Shown here: piece by piece, positions 31,245-42,132 of the stretch
Layout: the number at the start of each line of letters is the position of its first letter
Numbering within the stretch: position 1 is the first letter of the stretch
The notes under the pieces: model-generated
The model's input: the letters and a program-made list of their open reading frames with translations, nothing else
Databases searched by the model: none
Told to the model about the DNA's origin: nothing
Made by a program: the position numbers and the translations under genes
Assembly: GCA_007026445.1 (NCBI GenBank)
Contig: VDMD01000034.1
Location: 124,001-188,000 of the forward strand
From: Schizophyllum amplum
Lineage: Eukaryota; Basidiomycota; Agaricomycetes; Agaricales; Schizophyllaceae
Direction of reading: 5' to 3'
Length of the DNA stretch: 64,000 nucleotides

Positions 31245-33336
31245 CTAGGTGTTGCTCGTGTGTCGCACCGGACTCGTCACCCGCCCCGGGCCCTTATCGC
31301 TATGGCGCCTGTCCATCTCGCCACTCCCACGCCCACTCGACTTCCCCCTACCTTCACTCTGCCTCCTCAACCCACCCCCCTCACTCTTCCTCCTCTGGCT
31401 CCTACTCCGATGCTCATTCATCCTCACCACGCCCGGCGCGTCTGGCGCGCCCGCCTCCCGCTGCGCCGCACGCAAGCGTCCATGATGGTCGCGCACGCCC
31501 ACGACTTCCATCGCGTCTGGCTCAGAGCGCTCGTCGTGCAACGGCGGCCGGCCAGCGTGCTCGGAGAACCGCGGCTGCGGGTGCGCTGGCTCGGACGCTG
31601 GCATTCCTTCGGGCTCGTTGACGATCTCGATGCCCTCGACGCCTTCGCCGACTGCGTTGGTGCCTTCACCGCGCGCAGTCGCGCCAGCAAGAGTTTTCTC
31701 TTGGCGGGGCGGGACGCTTCGGTCGCTGGTCATCCGATGTGGCTGCGCCTCCGCAGCGAGGGCCCGGGTACGAGCATCGGCCCACAAGGCCCGTTCACGG
31801 TCGACCCACCATGTGTGCTCGTTCTGGAGTTCATGTTGTGCGAGTAGCCAGGAGCAGTACCTATAATGGTGATCAGATGGAAGGGAAATAAACAAATGTG
31901 TCTATCATACCCAGCAAGTAGCGCCCACGCGAAGAACATGCCCAAGTTCCACCCGAAAGCGAAGCGGAAAGATGCGCCCCAGGTCACAGCGGAGGTAACG
32001 CCAGCATGTATGATGGACGCAAAGACCTGTGTATAGTGTCAGTTGGCTCAGAAGTACGGTTCTATATGCACGAACCCAGTATGCGGTCTGACGACGCATA
32101 TGCTCGCGGAAAGGTGGAGACGCGCGCCAGCGCGCCCGCAGCCGGCGACGCCAGGGACGACGGTAGCCAAAATCAACGGCTACAATATCCTCGATGATGT
32201 AGAACATGGCTGGTTTGACGCTGGTGTCATCGGGATCCTCCTCGGAGGGGAGGTATCGAGTCGTGTATGGTGCCGCATGTTCGGCGTCAACGGCAGTATA
32301 TGGTGCATGACCATTGTTGGGGTCCTCGTCATCGTTGAATGCCTCGTAGAAATGAGAGGTCGTTTGCACACGAGGAGATTCTATGTGCGTGGCGGACGTG
32401 GTGTCACTTGGCGCGGTAGCGGCCGGCGTGATGACGTCCGTCCTCAACGGTGCGACTTTGACGACACCGTCGCTCGTAAGGGACAGAGGAACAATTGCGC
32501 GGCGCCAGTTCTCGAGGCGCGGCGAGAGGGGGATGATGGAGAGAGCCATCATAAGGCCCGCGGGTAAGATGAGCATGACCGTGGCCATATTGAACATGTC
32601 GTATACCGGCGCAATGGGAGCGATGATGAGCGGGATCGCGAACACCATCATAGCAGTTGAGTAGAACCACATGGAGAAGTCGAGGTGGTACCACTTCGTA
32701 GAGTTGAGCGGGCCGAAAGACGTGCGATGCTTGGTCACTGTATGTCAATTAGACACGTTCGGAAGCGAGCAGAGGTGACGTACGCTTCCAGAGACGCATT
32801 GGCGCGTCAAAACAACTCGACAGACCGAGCGCAGAGCTACTGATGCCCACGACATCGCGCAACTCGAGGGGCGTGAAGTTGATGAGGGGGTAGAAGAGGA
32901 GCACGGGGAGGACGACGTTACATAGGACGAGGAAGAGGAAGTACAAGATGGGATTCCGCGGCTTGAACTTGAAGTGCAGCGCGGGCGGTTCGGGCCTGAT
33001 CACGTAGAACGTCTGCCCTGCCTTCTCCGTAGGCGTCGTGGGCCGTGTGTAATCCTCGCTGTCGGGCGTATCCTTCGCTTTCTCGCGCAGACTTCGAGGA
33101 TCTCTCTTGGCTCGTGGGCGTTGTGCTGCGGCAAAAAAGGGAACGAAGCGCGGGAGGTAACGATGAGCGAAGCCAGTTGGCGGCACCTGCGCTTGCGCGT
33201 CCTGCGCACGCGCCTTTTCTGAAGGCTCGCTAGTCGTCGCGGTTGTTGTTGTCGTCGTCCCGACCGGCGCGCCATCGACTGTCGGTCGCGTTGGCGCCGC
33301 CGTCGAGCTCGTCGTCTCCGGCGCCTGGGTAGTCAT
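31245..33336 (-). CDS. Conserved fungal-type multipass membrane protein, function unknown
   Basis: Start ATG 33336 (MTTQAPETTSSTAAPTRPTV). A Thr/Ala-rich cytosolic N terminus leads to PRNPILYFLFLVLCNVVLPV (about 32960-32905), the first membrane segment, with VLLFYPLINFTPLELRDVVG next. An intron with donor GTACGT at about 32786 joins LWK to LTKHRTSFGPL. Further hydrophobic segments are FSMWFYSTAMMVFAIPLIIA (about 32675-32620) and MATVMLILPAGLMMALSIIP (about 32595-32535). An acidic loop with NDDEDPNNGHAPYTAVDAEH follows. The last hydrophobic pair is FASIIHAGVTSAVTWGASF and WNLGMFFAWALLAG (about 32020-31910). The C terminus is basic and Arg/Ser-rich (31250-31480). Four introns or so. I do not recognise a named family. 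Confidence 0.6.
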
Positions 33337-35132
33337 CGCTGTTCAGGAGAAAGGTGTTCGGAGAAGACACACAGATAAACATGACGGACGGAGGCTACCT
33401 GGAGCGATGACGTCAGACATCTAGTTCATACCAGTGAACCGCGTCACCCGCGCCCGTGCACATGCGCCCCTCCTGTTCCTATTGATGTCGAACAATGAGC
33501 AGCATAGACTCGTAGATCCTTGGGACTAGGTATGTACGACAGAGTAGGTACTGGTGGAGTATCAAAGATGGTGCCCACAGCGAACAGAAGCGCCGCCAAG
33601 TAAGTTCTCCCAAATCTCTTTCCAAGATCTATTCCCTCGGCTGATATCGCCCCTTGGTCAAAGACTGCTACACACTAGCTCTTGACTTGGTTAGCCCGAG
33701 ATCCAGACCGCCAGATGCTAGAGGCACGGGTCCGTGGAGGGGTTCTTCGTGAGGCTTCACCCTGACGACATCGCAGAAGATTCAAGATTGGGAGGACCAC
33801 ACAACGGCCTACACAGCCAAGAAAGCGGAGACGGGTGAGGTCGGGCTCAGGCGCAGCCAGCCTTGGCAGGCTGACGTCGACGTGAACGTCTAAGTCGAAG
33901 GGAGGACCCGATATGTTCGTGCCGGGATGGGCGGGGAGCTTTCCTGTTGGAGCCACAAGTTCAAGGGCTCGCACTGCTGGGATCGCAAGCAGGTCGCAAG
34001 GCCAAGATAATTTTCAAGAGCCACCAGCGTTGATGAGCAATTGCAGTCGCAGGAGGAAGAGACAGCGCTGACGGTCGCGAAATACTGCAAAGCGCGATCA
34101 GTAGCGGACACGAGGACAATAATAATCCGAGCATAGCGTTTGCCACTCACATTCACATCGCACCTCGGTGACAACCTCACCTTCATTCCAGCTAGCCCAT
34201 TGCAGGCCCATTGCTCCCATGCATTGGCACGATTGAACGGCGAAGCACCTCCAGCAAAATATTTGTGCGGTTGTGAAGCGCGCCAACTGGCCAAGAGCTA
34301 GTAGAAAATGCCTTGCCGGGGCCCTCGTACGAAGCAGATGCATATTCCCAAGCAAAGAAAATTGACGAGCGCAGCCGCGCAAGGACACTGAGCGACACAA
34401 TTGGGTCATGTCGCCACCAATCCGGTCTGTAAATGTTGTATATTCCGACATGGATCAATAGGCTGCGCATCCTGCCCCAGGCGCGCTTTGCAAGGTCAAG
34501 TACGTCGTTATCCGTGATGCGGTGAACTTAGAACCCTCCGGAATTGTGTCGCTCAAAGTTCACCGCATCACGGATAACGACGTACTTGACCTTGCAAAGC
34601 GCGCCTGGGGCAGGATGCGCAGCCTATTGATCCATGTCGGAATATACAACATTTACAGACCGGATTGGTGGCGACATGACCCTCAGCAAGCCCGTTCGAT
34701 CGCACCGATAGAAATGCACGACTCCTCAAAAGCCCCTGCCACCCGGTGGGAGACGGGTTGGCCAGAGCTGGAAAGAAGAATTGTCTGGATGCTGGGCGTA
34801 GAGAGTAGCCGTCATGATTTCGGCCAACCTGCTGAGTGTTGACAACTGTGGTTGAAGCTTGAAGACAATTTGGAGGACTCCACCGAGATTCAGATGACCG
34901 GAACGGACTATCCGATATCCCCGGAAAAGAACAATGACGGTGCCATTCGGTACCCTCAAGTGCCACCGCCTTCCTCTATACAGCTACGAAGAACCAGACA
35001 CAATGAACGTCTCTACATATCAGGGAATCATTAATCACAGCCGCAGGAGTCTCGCACAGGTCTCGTATAAAAGCAAATCGTCATCGTCTACCTCGCTGTG
35101 GCCTGTTACGCTTCAAACCCGGACGCACTCCA
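33337..35132. other. Gene-poor region containing a perfect inverted repeat
   Basis: No conserved coding sequence or splice chain seen on either strand. The outstanding element is the 127-bp inverted repeat at 34403-34682, annotated separately. Short open frames that cross the repeat on both strands share identical peptide ends only because the DNA is palindromic. Confidence 0.5.
34403..34682. repeat. Perfect 127-bp inverted repeat with 26-bp spacer
   Basis: The left arm 34403-34529 begins GGGTCATGTCGCCACCAATC and ends GATGCGGTGAACTT. The right arm 34556-34682 is its exact reverse complement base for base. The spacer 34530-34555 contains CTCCGGAATTGTG. A transcript from either strand would fold into a 127-bp hairpin with a 26-nt loop. 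No flanking target duplication or transposase was seen. Confidence 0.85.
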
Positions 35133-36596
35133 TTACCATATCCCTCTCGTAGTGTATTCTTCCTCGTCGACTGATGTGTTGCCCTCGTCCCGAGATCGCC
35201 AGAAGTCCTCGCTTGAAATGTCTGTGTCTCTTCTCCTATGCACGATCCAAGCCTCCCCTTCCTCCAGATCCGTCTCCGCCGGCGGACGCCGCATATCAAC
35301 CGGCCTGTGCGCGTACAGCGCCACCCCCGTAGCGCGCAAGCCGTCGAGGTGCTCCTTGAGTCTCGTGGGGAAGAAGTGCTTCACCTCGATCTCCCGGAGC
35401 TTGACGCCGGCGGAGGACGCCTGGAGGACACGGTGGTCTACCAATCCCCGGATACCCTCCCTGTCGAACTCGCGCATGACTTCGAGCTGTGGTACCGCCA
35501 GTGAGACCAGGTTGAGGAATATGTCGGGGTTCGTCCCGAGGGTATGCATAAGGTCCGAGTCACCTCGGTCCATGCTGTAGTTCGTGAATCGCAGGTGGGC
35601 GATGGAAGGGTAGAGGTGGGAAAGGTTTGCCCAGTCCGGCAAGTCGTTGTAGGCTTCGAACTCGACGGACGTGATAGTCGCACCCTCGCACCCCTTCTTC
35701 TCAGCAAAGCGAAGAAGTTCCCTGCAATGCGTTCTGATTGCCAACTCGTTGCCGTCTCGGAGCACGATCTTCTGAAGCTGAGGAGTACGCAGATGCACAA
35801 TAAGCCATGTGGCTCCACGTAGCATAGTGAGCCTGCGAAGAACGGGCAGATCGATGAAGAAGGAAAGGTCCGTATCATCCCGGTAAGCGCTTATGTCAAG
35901 CGTCAGTGAAGTCAATGAGTGGCACTCTCGCAGCGCGTCGATTCCGTGATGATCATAGTCGAGATCGGCATGCAGGTGCGTAAGACGGGACCATAGCAAG
36001 TGGATTGTTCGTGGCCACACGCCCTCCAGACGCACGTAGCTGAGTGCAGGCGCCGCGGAGGCGATACGGATCGACGATATGTCCATGTCTGCCTCCTGCA
36101 CGTATTGCCAGTTGAGGTACAAAGAGACGAGGAGCGGAAGGGCGTGGTTCCGCGACGTTAGCCAGCCAGGCAGTGTGATGTTGTCTACGCGAACACGTCG
36201 CCACCGTGGAGTAGACGCCAGCAGCTCGTCGCGAACGGCGTCCCATTCATGATCTGGTAGAGGGGGGCGAAACATTCGCTGGCGAAGGAGGTTGGCGTGT
36301 GTGGCAAGATGAAGATCCAGCGGCAGCGTCTGCGAGCGCCGTAGAGAGGTGAGGAGCATTTCAGACCAGTCACGATTGCTGTGCGGGTAGAGCTTGATGC
36401 TCGACCAGATCTGCGGGGTCGCATGTCCCAGCTCGCGCCAGTTGTGACACGTCTGAAGTACTGGGTGGCGGACGACGAGCGCGCTGTCCGGCGTGCAGTC
36501 GAATGCGTCGGCCACAGCGTGTGCGATGATTATGGAGAGAATCTCGGGAGGGAGTAGACTGATCAGGCTACCATTTGCTTGCTTGCTCGACATCAT
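35133..36596 (-). CDS. F-box-like protein, LRR family, short member C (no Cys motif)
   Basis: Intronless, 487 residues. Begins MMSSKQANGSLISLLPPEIL, so translation opens right at the F-box-like core (LPPEILSIIIAHAVADAFDC). The sequence continues VVRHPVLQTCHNWRELGHAT and PQIWSSIKLYPHSNRDWSEM, the same backbone as members A, B, D and E. Leucine-rich units follow down to an acidic end (SRDEGNTSVDEEE). The Cys-x-x-Cys and coiled-coil N terminus of the relatives is absent and was not found in other frames in 36597-37149. Either a 5' truncation or a distinct subclass. Function by inference: SCF adaptor. Confidence 0.68.
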   Translation of the reverse strand: MMSSKQANGSLISLLPPEILSIIIAHAVADAFDCTPDSALVVRHPVLQTCHNWRELGHATPQIWSSIKLYPHSNRDWSEMLLTSLRRSQTLPLDLHLATHANLLRQRMFRPPLPDHEWDAVRDELLASTPRWRRVRVDNITLPGWLTSRNHALPLLVSLYLNWQYVQEADMDISSIRIASAAPALSYVRLEGVWPRTIHLLWSRLTHLHADLDYDHHGIDALRECHSLTSLTLDISAYRDDTDLSFFIDLPVLRRLTMLRGATWLIVHLRTPQLQKIVLRDGNELAIRTHCRELLRFAEKKGCEGATITSVEFEAYNDLPDWANLSHLYPSIAHLRFTNYSMDRGDSDLMHTLGTNPDIFLNLVSLAVPQLEVMREFDREGIRGLVDHRVLQASSAGVKLREIEVKHFFPTRLKEHLDGLRATGVALYAHRPVDMRRPPAETDLEEGEAWIVHRRRDTDISSEDFWRSRDEGNTSVDEEEYTTRGIW

Positions 36597-37149
36597 ACTG
36601 GGTCGCTGAATGCACGATGACGCAAGGAATAAGCACGTCTGGCGTCTCCTGGTTTTTTAGAATAGGCGGGCTTCGCTTTCTGCAGTAGCGGTCAGATGAA
36701 AGAGTCGATACCAGGAGGAGATGCGTCCGCGCACCTAGCTAATTGAGGCCAGTAACTTCGCTCCTCGTCGTCACTCGGTCCAGTATACGTTGTCCGAGAT
36801 GATCGTGAATAACAGGAGATGAGGATTATTGAGACGAAGGTTGAACTTGAGCGCTCTGAGCGCGAGGAAAAGAAAAAGAACCGCAATTCCACCGTTGCAC
36901 AATGCCAACAAACAAGCGTGACATATCGATTATTCCCGAAGGAGAACAATGGCTTTGACGACAAATGTAAGTTAGGTTGACCAGGATCTTTGCAGTGACC
37001 TCACATTCTCCGTTCAAAATTCCCGCATGATTGGATAGTAATATGGTATACAGGAACGTCGACGAAGATCCTTACAAGCCAAGATGCACTGCATTCCAAA
37101 GATACTTCATCGCCGTGACGGTCCTGCTCATCCCTGCTCATATTCCTAC
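36597..37149. other. Intergenic spacer between F-box members C and D
   Basis: 553 bp. Small open frames on both strands without resemblance to known proteins. Contains the promoter of member C and the 3' flank of member D. Confidence 0.35.
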
Positions 37150-38850
37150 TCACACGGCTTCTTCGTCTTCGGTTTCGTCTTCAACCACTTCCTCCTCATG
37201 ATAATATCCATCATCATCATCATCCTCGGTGCTGGAGCTGTCTTCATCGTCTTCGTCCGTATATCCCCAACGACCCGACGCGTAAATGTTGATACCTGTG
37301 TCACATAGAGCGGCTACAGGATCTTGAAGGAGCGGTTTGAAGTGGCCCACCTCAATCTCCTGCAGTCTGGCTGTGCCGAAGGAAGGACTGAGCACTCGAT
37401 ACTGTATGAGACATTCGAGAAGCTCTATATCCTCCTCGATCGCGACTGGGAACTTCAGCAAGCTGAGGTGGACGAGTTTGGGAAGCGGTAGATGGGGTTT
37501 TCGACAGAGGGCGTCCACAAGCGATGTAGTCATGGCCAACGTGTCGCCAGGCTTTGCATCTTGTACATGAAGACGAGAGACACCCGGATAATGGCGGAAC
37601 AGAGCCAACCACTGCTCTTCGTCGATGCGGTCAGCCTGAGCGACCATCAGTGTCAGCGACGAGACAGTGTCGCCGACATTGGTGTCCTTGCGCGCGAAAT
37701 CTCGTAAAGCTGTCAAGCTGTCAGCGGACATGACAGTGACTTCGCGTAGACGGGGTGTGTGCATGTAACGAAGGTATCGTTGCGCGCTGTCACGGAGGAC
37801 GAGGGTCTCCAGCGCGGGCAAAGTAAATTCCGGGTGGTGCGTGTCGAGGTCGTCATCGTCCTTGCCCGTCGTGATAGTCAAATTTCGGAGACTGGCGCAC
37901 GTCTGCAGCGTGCCAACCCAGGAAGACGATTGGGAGAGGCCGAATTCCAGCTCCAGCGCAGTCAGTCGTTCCCAAGACATATCCAGGCTGTCTTCATCTC
38001 GAAATGATATTACGCGTACGCAGGCAAGGGCGGGGCAGTCTTTGAAGATCCCAAACTTTTCCGACGGAAAAAAGGCGCTCGTAGACGTCAGATTAACATT
38101 CTGAAGCAGTGGCAGAGGTACAGGCTCCCCGATGAACTCAGATGGCGGACTGATGCAATTCAGAGACACAGTCCGCCATCGATGAGAACTCGCGCGCAAA
38201 TTTTTCGCGATGGCCACCCACTCCTTGGATTTTAAGGAGTAGGATCTATCGTACAAGCCATTGTCGTTGTCGATGTCGCGCCACTGCGGACACTTGCCGC
38301 AGAGATAGATATCGAGTGGCTGAGTTTCTGAGCGCCGCAGGCATCTTCTAATCGTTTTATACCAGGAGAGGTCGTGATTGGGATAAACCACGATCTCGTT
38401 CCATATCCTTGGCGTCGCGAGAGCAAGCGCGCGCCAGCGATGACAGACTTGAAGCACGGGATGCTGTACGACAAGGGTGCTGTCGCGTTTGCGTTTAAAC
38501 GAGCGCGAGATGGCGAGCGTGATGATTATTGTGAGTATCTCGACAGGAAGGCGGCGGACGGGGGCGAGCAGAGAGCGCTTGCGAGCCGCGCTGGTCGTGA
38601 CGAGATCGTACTTGGCGCGCAGACTGTCGAGGATGCGCCGCGTTTTGGTTATGGCTTCCTTTAGCGTAGCGGCGGATGCCTCATCGACACTGAGGGCGTG
38701 CGGGATCTCGGCCACTTCGCGCTCTGTCGGCAGGTGCGTCCACGTCATGTCCAGAGGGACGGGCGTTGTGTCCGCGGATACGGACAACCCGCACTTCGAG
38801 CAGAGCGTGACGGAGAGCGCGACGCGTTCAAAGAGATTACTTTCGTCCAT
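37150..38850 (-). CDS. F-box-like protein, Cys-x-x-Cys/coiled-coil/LRR family, member D
   Basis: 566 residues in one exon from ATG 38850. N terminus MDESNLFERVALSVTLCSKC, then GLSVSADTTPVPLD; helical region TREVAEI...LDSLRAKYDLVTTSA. F-box-like RRLPVEILTIIITLAISRSF, then QHPVLQVCHRWRALALATPR and DIYLCGKCPQWRDID. Leucine-rich units follow (LPALETLVLRDSAQRYLRY). The tail is very acidic (DEDDEDSSSTEDDDDDGYY). The frame is open upstream of 38850, but a CTTGCAG precedes the ATG and the relatives start here. It is strikingly close to the broken copy at 50959-52604 through the F-box region, so those two are the youngest duplicates in the window. Confidence 0.74.
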   Translation of the reverse strand: MDESNLFERVALSVTLCSKCGLSVSADTTPVPLDMTWTHLPTEREVAEIPHALSVDEASAATLKEAITKTRRILDSLRAKYDLVTTSAARKRSLLAPVRRLPVEILTIIITLAISRSFKRKRDSTLVVQHPVLQVCHRWRALALATPRIWNEIVVYPNHDLSWYKTIRRCLRRSETQPLDIYLCGKCPQWRDIDNDNGLYDRSYSLKSKEWVAIAKNLRASSHRWRTVSLNCISPPSEFIGEPVPLPLLQNVNLTSTSAFFPSEKFGIFKDCPALACVRVISFRDEDSLDMSWERLTALELEFGLSQSSSWVGTLQTCASLRNLTITTGKDDDDLDTHHPEFTLPALETLVLRDSAQRYLRYMHTPRLREVTVMSADSLTALRDFARKDTNVGDTVSSLTLMVAQADRIDEEQWLALFRHYPGVSRLHVQDAKPGDTLAMTTSLVDALCRKPHLPLPKLVHLSLLKFPVAIEEDIELLECLIQYRVLSPSFGTARLQEIEVGHFKPLLQDPVAALCDTGINIYASGRWGYTDEDDEDSSSTEDDDDDGYYHEEEVVEDETEDEEAV

Positions 38851-39324
38851 GGTTATCTCCTGGACTGCAAGAAATGATGAGCAGTGGGCCGTTAGGCAGA
38901 ATCGCGTAACTCCGAACCATCCAAGTGAAGACGGTAATTTATGTGTCGGACCGTCTGCAATTTGGACTGATCGTCGGAATTCACACCTTCCCAAGCCTTC
39001 ACGCGTACGGGCAGTATTGGTGAAGGATTTGTAGGGGCTTGAAAACTGGGAGTAGCCGCGCCAGTGAAAGCGTAAAACCAACCTGCAATTGCTGACATGG
39101 ACACGCGATATTCACACGAATCCGCGGCCGTCGGACCGAACCCATACACAATGCACCTGACAAAGGCTGACATGCACGTCTCTTGTCGTTGGACTCTCTC
39201 AACCAACTTGAGTAGCGATTCTATAATAACGGAGAGCAATCTCTCCTTCACGAAATATTCTGATTATCTGTTGTCATTCTCGCCTTCCTACTCCTACTTA
39301 CTGGGAGTTACCGTCTCCTCGCGC
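38851..39324. other. Intergenic region, nothing recognised
   Basis: 474 bp holding the promoter of F-box member D and the 3' flank of the beta-adaptin gene. Confidence 0.35.
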
Positions 39325-41964
39325 CTAAATCAGCAAATCATCCACCGCCTGACCCCGCCCCGGCTTCGGCTGGTCCGCCATATAGCCCCCGAACGCGCTA
39401 TCCAGATTCGAGTACGGGTCGTCGACGGTGACCGCCGCAGCCGGCCCCTCTTCCGCGTCATCCTCTCCTGTCGAGTCATCGTCCACGACCGTATCGTCCA
39501 TGGACGGGCGCGGCGTCGGCGGCGCAGGCTTGTTCGCGTGTGCCGGTGGCTCCGAAGGGTCTAGCAGCGTCCCTTCCCGCACCTCCTCCTGGGGCTGCGT
39601 GCCCGGCTCGACGGGCCCTGGTCCCGATACGCTGACCACCGTCGACGGCAGCACTTTACGCATCACAGGTATTAAGACCGCACGCGAATGCGGGTTCAGC
39701 GCCGGGCTGTCGACGAGCTGCTTGCCCGTTGCATTCCTGATGAATGTCTATGGTTGTGCGTCAGCCTCGAATACCTCGATGATGCTTGTGTTTATTTACC
39801 TCTGGGTTCTTGTGGTAGATGCTCCCTAAGGTGCCGGTATGCAGGAGCAGCTGGTCCAGCGCGCCGCGGTCCATGCGGTCGGCGTCCGTAGTAATGGGCG
39901 GCTTCTCAGCTAGCACGATCTCGCGGGCGACGGCTGGGTTGATAGCTAGCAGACGCCAGTACATGAACCCACGGTCGCGCAAGTCCGGATTGTCGATTTC
40001 CTCCGTCGCCCACTTGAGCACTTTGTGCACGAGTTGCTTTGCGCCATCTGAGGTGGACTTGTACACGAAGAGCTTGACGACGGCGGTGAGGAGAGCAAGT
40101 TGGACCTAGATAAGGCCCGTCAGTACATACAGATTGAGCGCGCCATGGAAGAACATACCTCAACACTTTCGTCCAGGAAAGTGTACGTCAAATCATCGAG
40201 CAGCTCGTCCGCATTATCGATCAAGTTCGCATACTGGCCCAGAATCCAGACCATGGCTGCCTTCGACTCGGGCTCCTCCAGCTGATCGAGGTTTTCGCAT
40301 AGTGTGGGGATAATGCCCTCGTACTTGCCGGGATAGCGACGGAAGATGTCTTTGATGACAATTATAGCCTCCTGCACGACATAGCTGACTTTCGCCTCAA
40401 GCAGCTCCAGGAGCGCTTGTATGCAACTGTCGGCGGCGGCTTCGACCTTGATGGCCAGGCGACCTATTGAGCGGACGGCTTTCCGCGTGAAGTCGATGTC
40501 AACTTCGGAGGCGTATCTGAAAGAAATTGATCAACGATACGTTGGCGATTGTTCATAGCACAACTCACTCCTGCAGTTCTGCGAGCACTTCTCTAGCGTT
40601 CTCTTCCCTTGCCAAACGATACATGATTTCGAGCTTGGCAAGCTTGACGTATACAGGATCGTTGTACTTGCAGAAGAATACTTTGACATCGTTCTTCAGT
40701 ACAGCCGGTCGTCGCTGGATGATGAGTAGGATATTCCGAAGGGCCACGTATTGTACCTCCGGACCAGAGGACAAAAGCGCCACTGCGGAAGATCAGCCGG
40801 GGGTCTCAGCGAAGATAGACAACACGACCTACCTAGAGGCGGTCCCATCTTCTTGCAGATCTGCTCCATGAGCTTCCTATTGTCCATATAGTTCATAAGG
40901 TATAGCAGAACCTTGATGGTTGTAAGGACGACGGCGGAGTTGGCGTGAGACAACTGGCTAATAATGCGCTCTGCGATATCTTCCGCGTCTGCGTGTCGCT
41001 CGGGCACGAAACGGAGGAACGAATCCATAATGTAAATTTGGCCCCATCTACGCAGAGAAGGTAAGCGGGATACACTTCAACGGATAATCCACGCACTCTG
41101 AGCTCTCTGGCATGGCAGCAAGTAATTTGTGTACTGTCGCCAAATTGAGCCTGAATATCACGCCATCATGCCTGTCACCAATCTCGGTGAGAGCGGCAAC
41201 AGCATTCGAGACGACGGTCGCGTTTGGGTCCAGCATCAAGTCGCGGAGCATCTCGACGAAACCGCCCTTCTCTGCCTTGCGCGGATCGCATGCGTACAGT
41301 TTTGCGACGCATATGGCCGCGGTCTTGCGTACGTATGGATCGCGGTCCTTCAAGCAGTGGCGGAGGTTCTCGGTAAGGGCGTCGATCACGACAGGAAGGG
41401 GAATGTATGACATTGTGCGGATGGCCAGGGCGCGAATGAGAGGATTTCGGTCATTGCAGTCCTAAATCCCCGGTAAGCAAGAGGTTGCGGGGAAATATGG
41501 GGGACCTTGCCTGGAGGAAGTTGGGGATGACGAGGTGGATGAGATCGGGCTTGGAACGTCCGTAGCTGACAAGAAATAGGTAGACCACTGCTAGGAAGTA
41601 AGCAAAGTATGGGATGATTTGTTTTGTGATACGCACTCTTCTTGATCTCGAGGAGCGGGGTTCCCAAACATTGTACGACGTCGGTAAAGAGCGCAGACAC
41701 TCAAGGCGCGTCTTAGCTTCTCTCAGCGTTCGAAGGGTATTAGGGATGTATACCAACTGTCATTCCCCATCGTTATATTCGCGACAATCTTCTTGAGCAC
41801 CGTGCGTCGCTTGGTGAACTTCTTGTCCTTCGCCTCGGCGGCATGCAGCTCTGTGCGAAACTCCTGTTCGGTCGATGAGCGCGTATCAAGACAGCGCAAG
41901 GGAGCGCACGCGCCTCTATTTTTCCGCGCTGAAAGAACTTTGCATCTTGGCCGGGCGCCGCCAT
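39325..41964 (-). CDS. AP complex beta-adaptin (AP-1/AP-2 beta subunit)
   Basis: Large subunit of clathrin adaptor complexes at the Golgi/endosome or plasma membrane. ATG 41964 begins [17 protein letters not shown], then across an intron [20 protein letters not shown] and [15 protein letters not shown]-like repeats follow in canonical order: [60 protein letters not shown] (41200-41410), [20 protein letters not shown] (40715-40780), [40 protein letters not shown] (40250-40320) and [19 protein letters not shown]. The C-terminal hinge ends DDLLI* at 39327-39325. No appendage (ear) domain follows the hinge, as in yeast Apl2. About ten introns. AP-1 versus AP-2 cannot be decided by eye. Confidence 0.88.
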
Positions 41965-42132
41965 TGTAGGACTCGGTCGGACGAGGACAAGGATGAGGAG
42001 ATGGTCGTCGAACGCGACTCGCCACCTGCAGCGCGGCGCGGGAGTTCCGGCTCGGTTCCCGCTCTGGTCCAAACACAGGCAAATATATGTCTGTTCAACT
42101 TCCTTCTCCTTCTCCCTCCGCTTCATACAGTC
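41965..42132. promoter_or_regulatory. Divergent promoter between beta-adaptin and NEPRO-like gene
   Basis: Only 168 bp separate the two ATG codons, so the genes share one compact promoter. The stretch before ATG 42133 is pyrimidine-rich (CTTCCTTCTCCTTCTCCCTC). Confidence 0.5.

Noticed and set aside
34192..34842. Two short proteins ending with the same peptide on opposite strands near the inverted repeat
   Set aside because: The shared peptide is produced only by the palindrome; neither frame resembles a protein.
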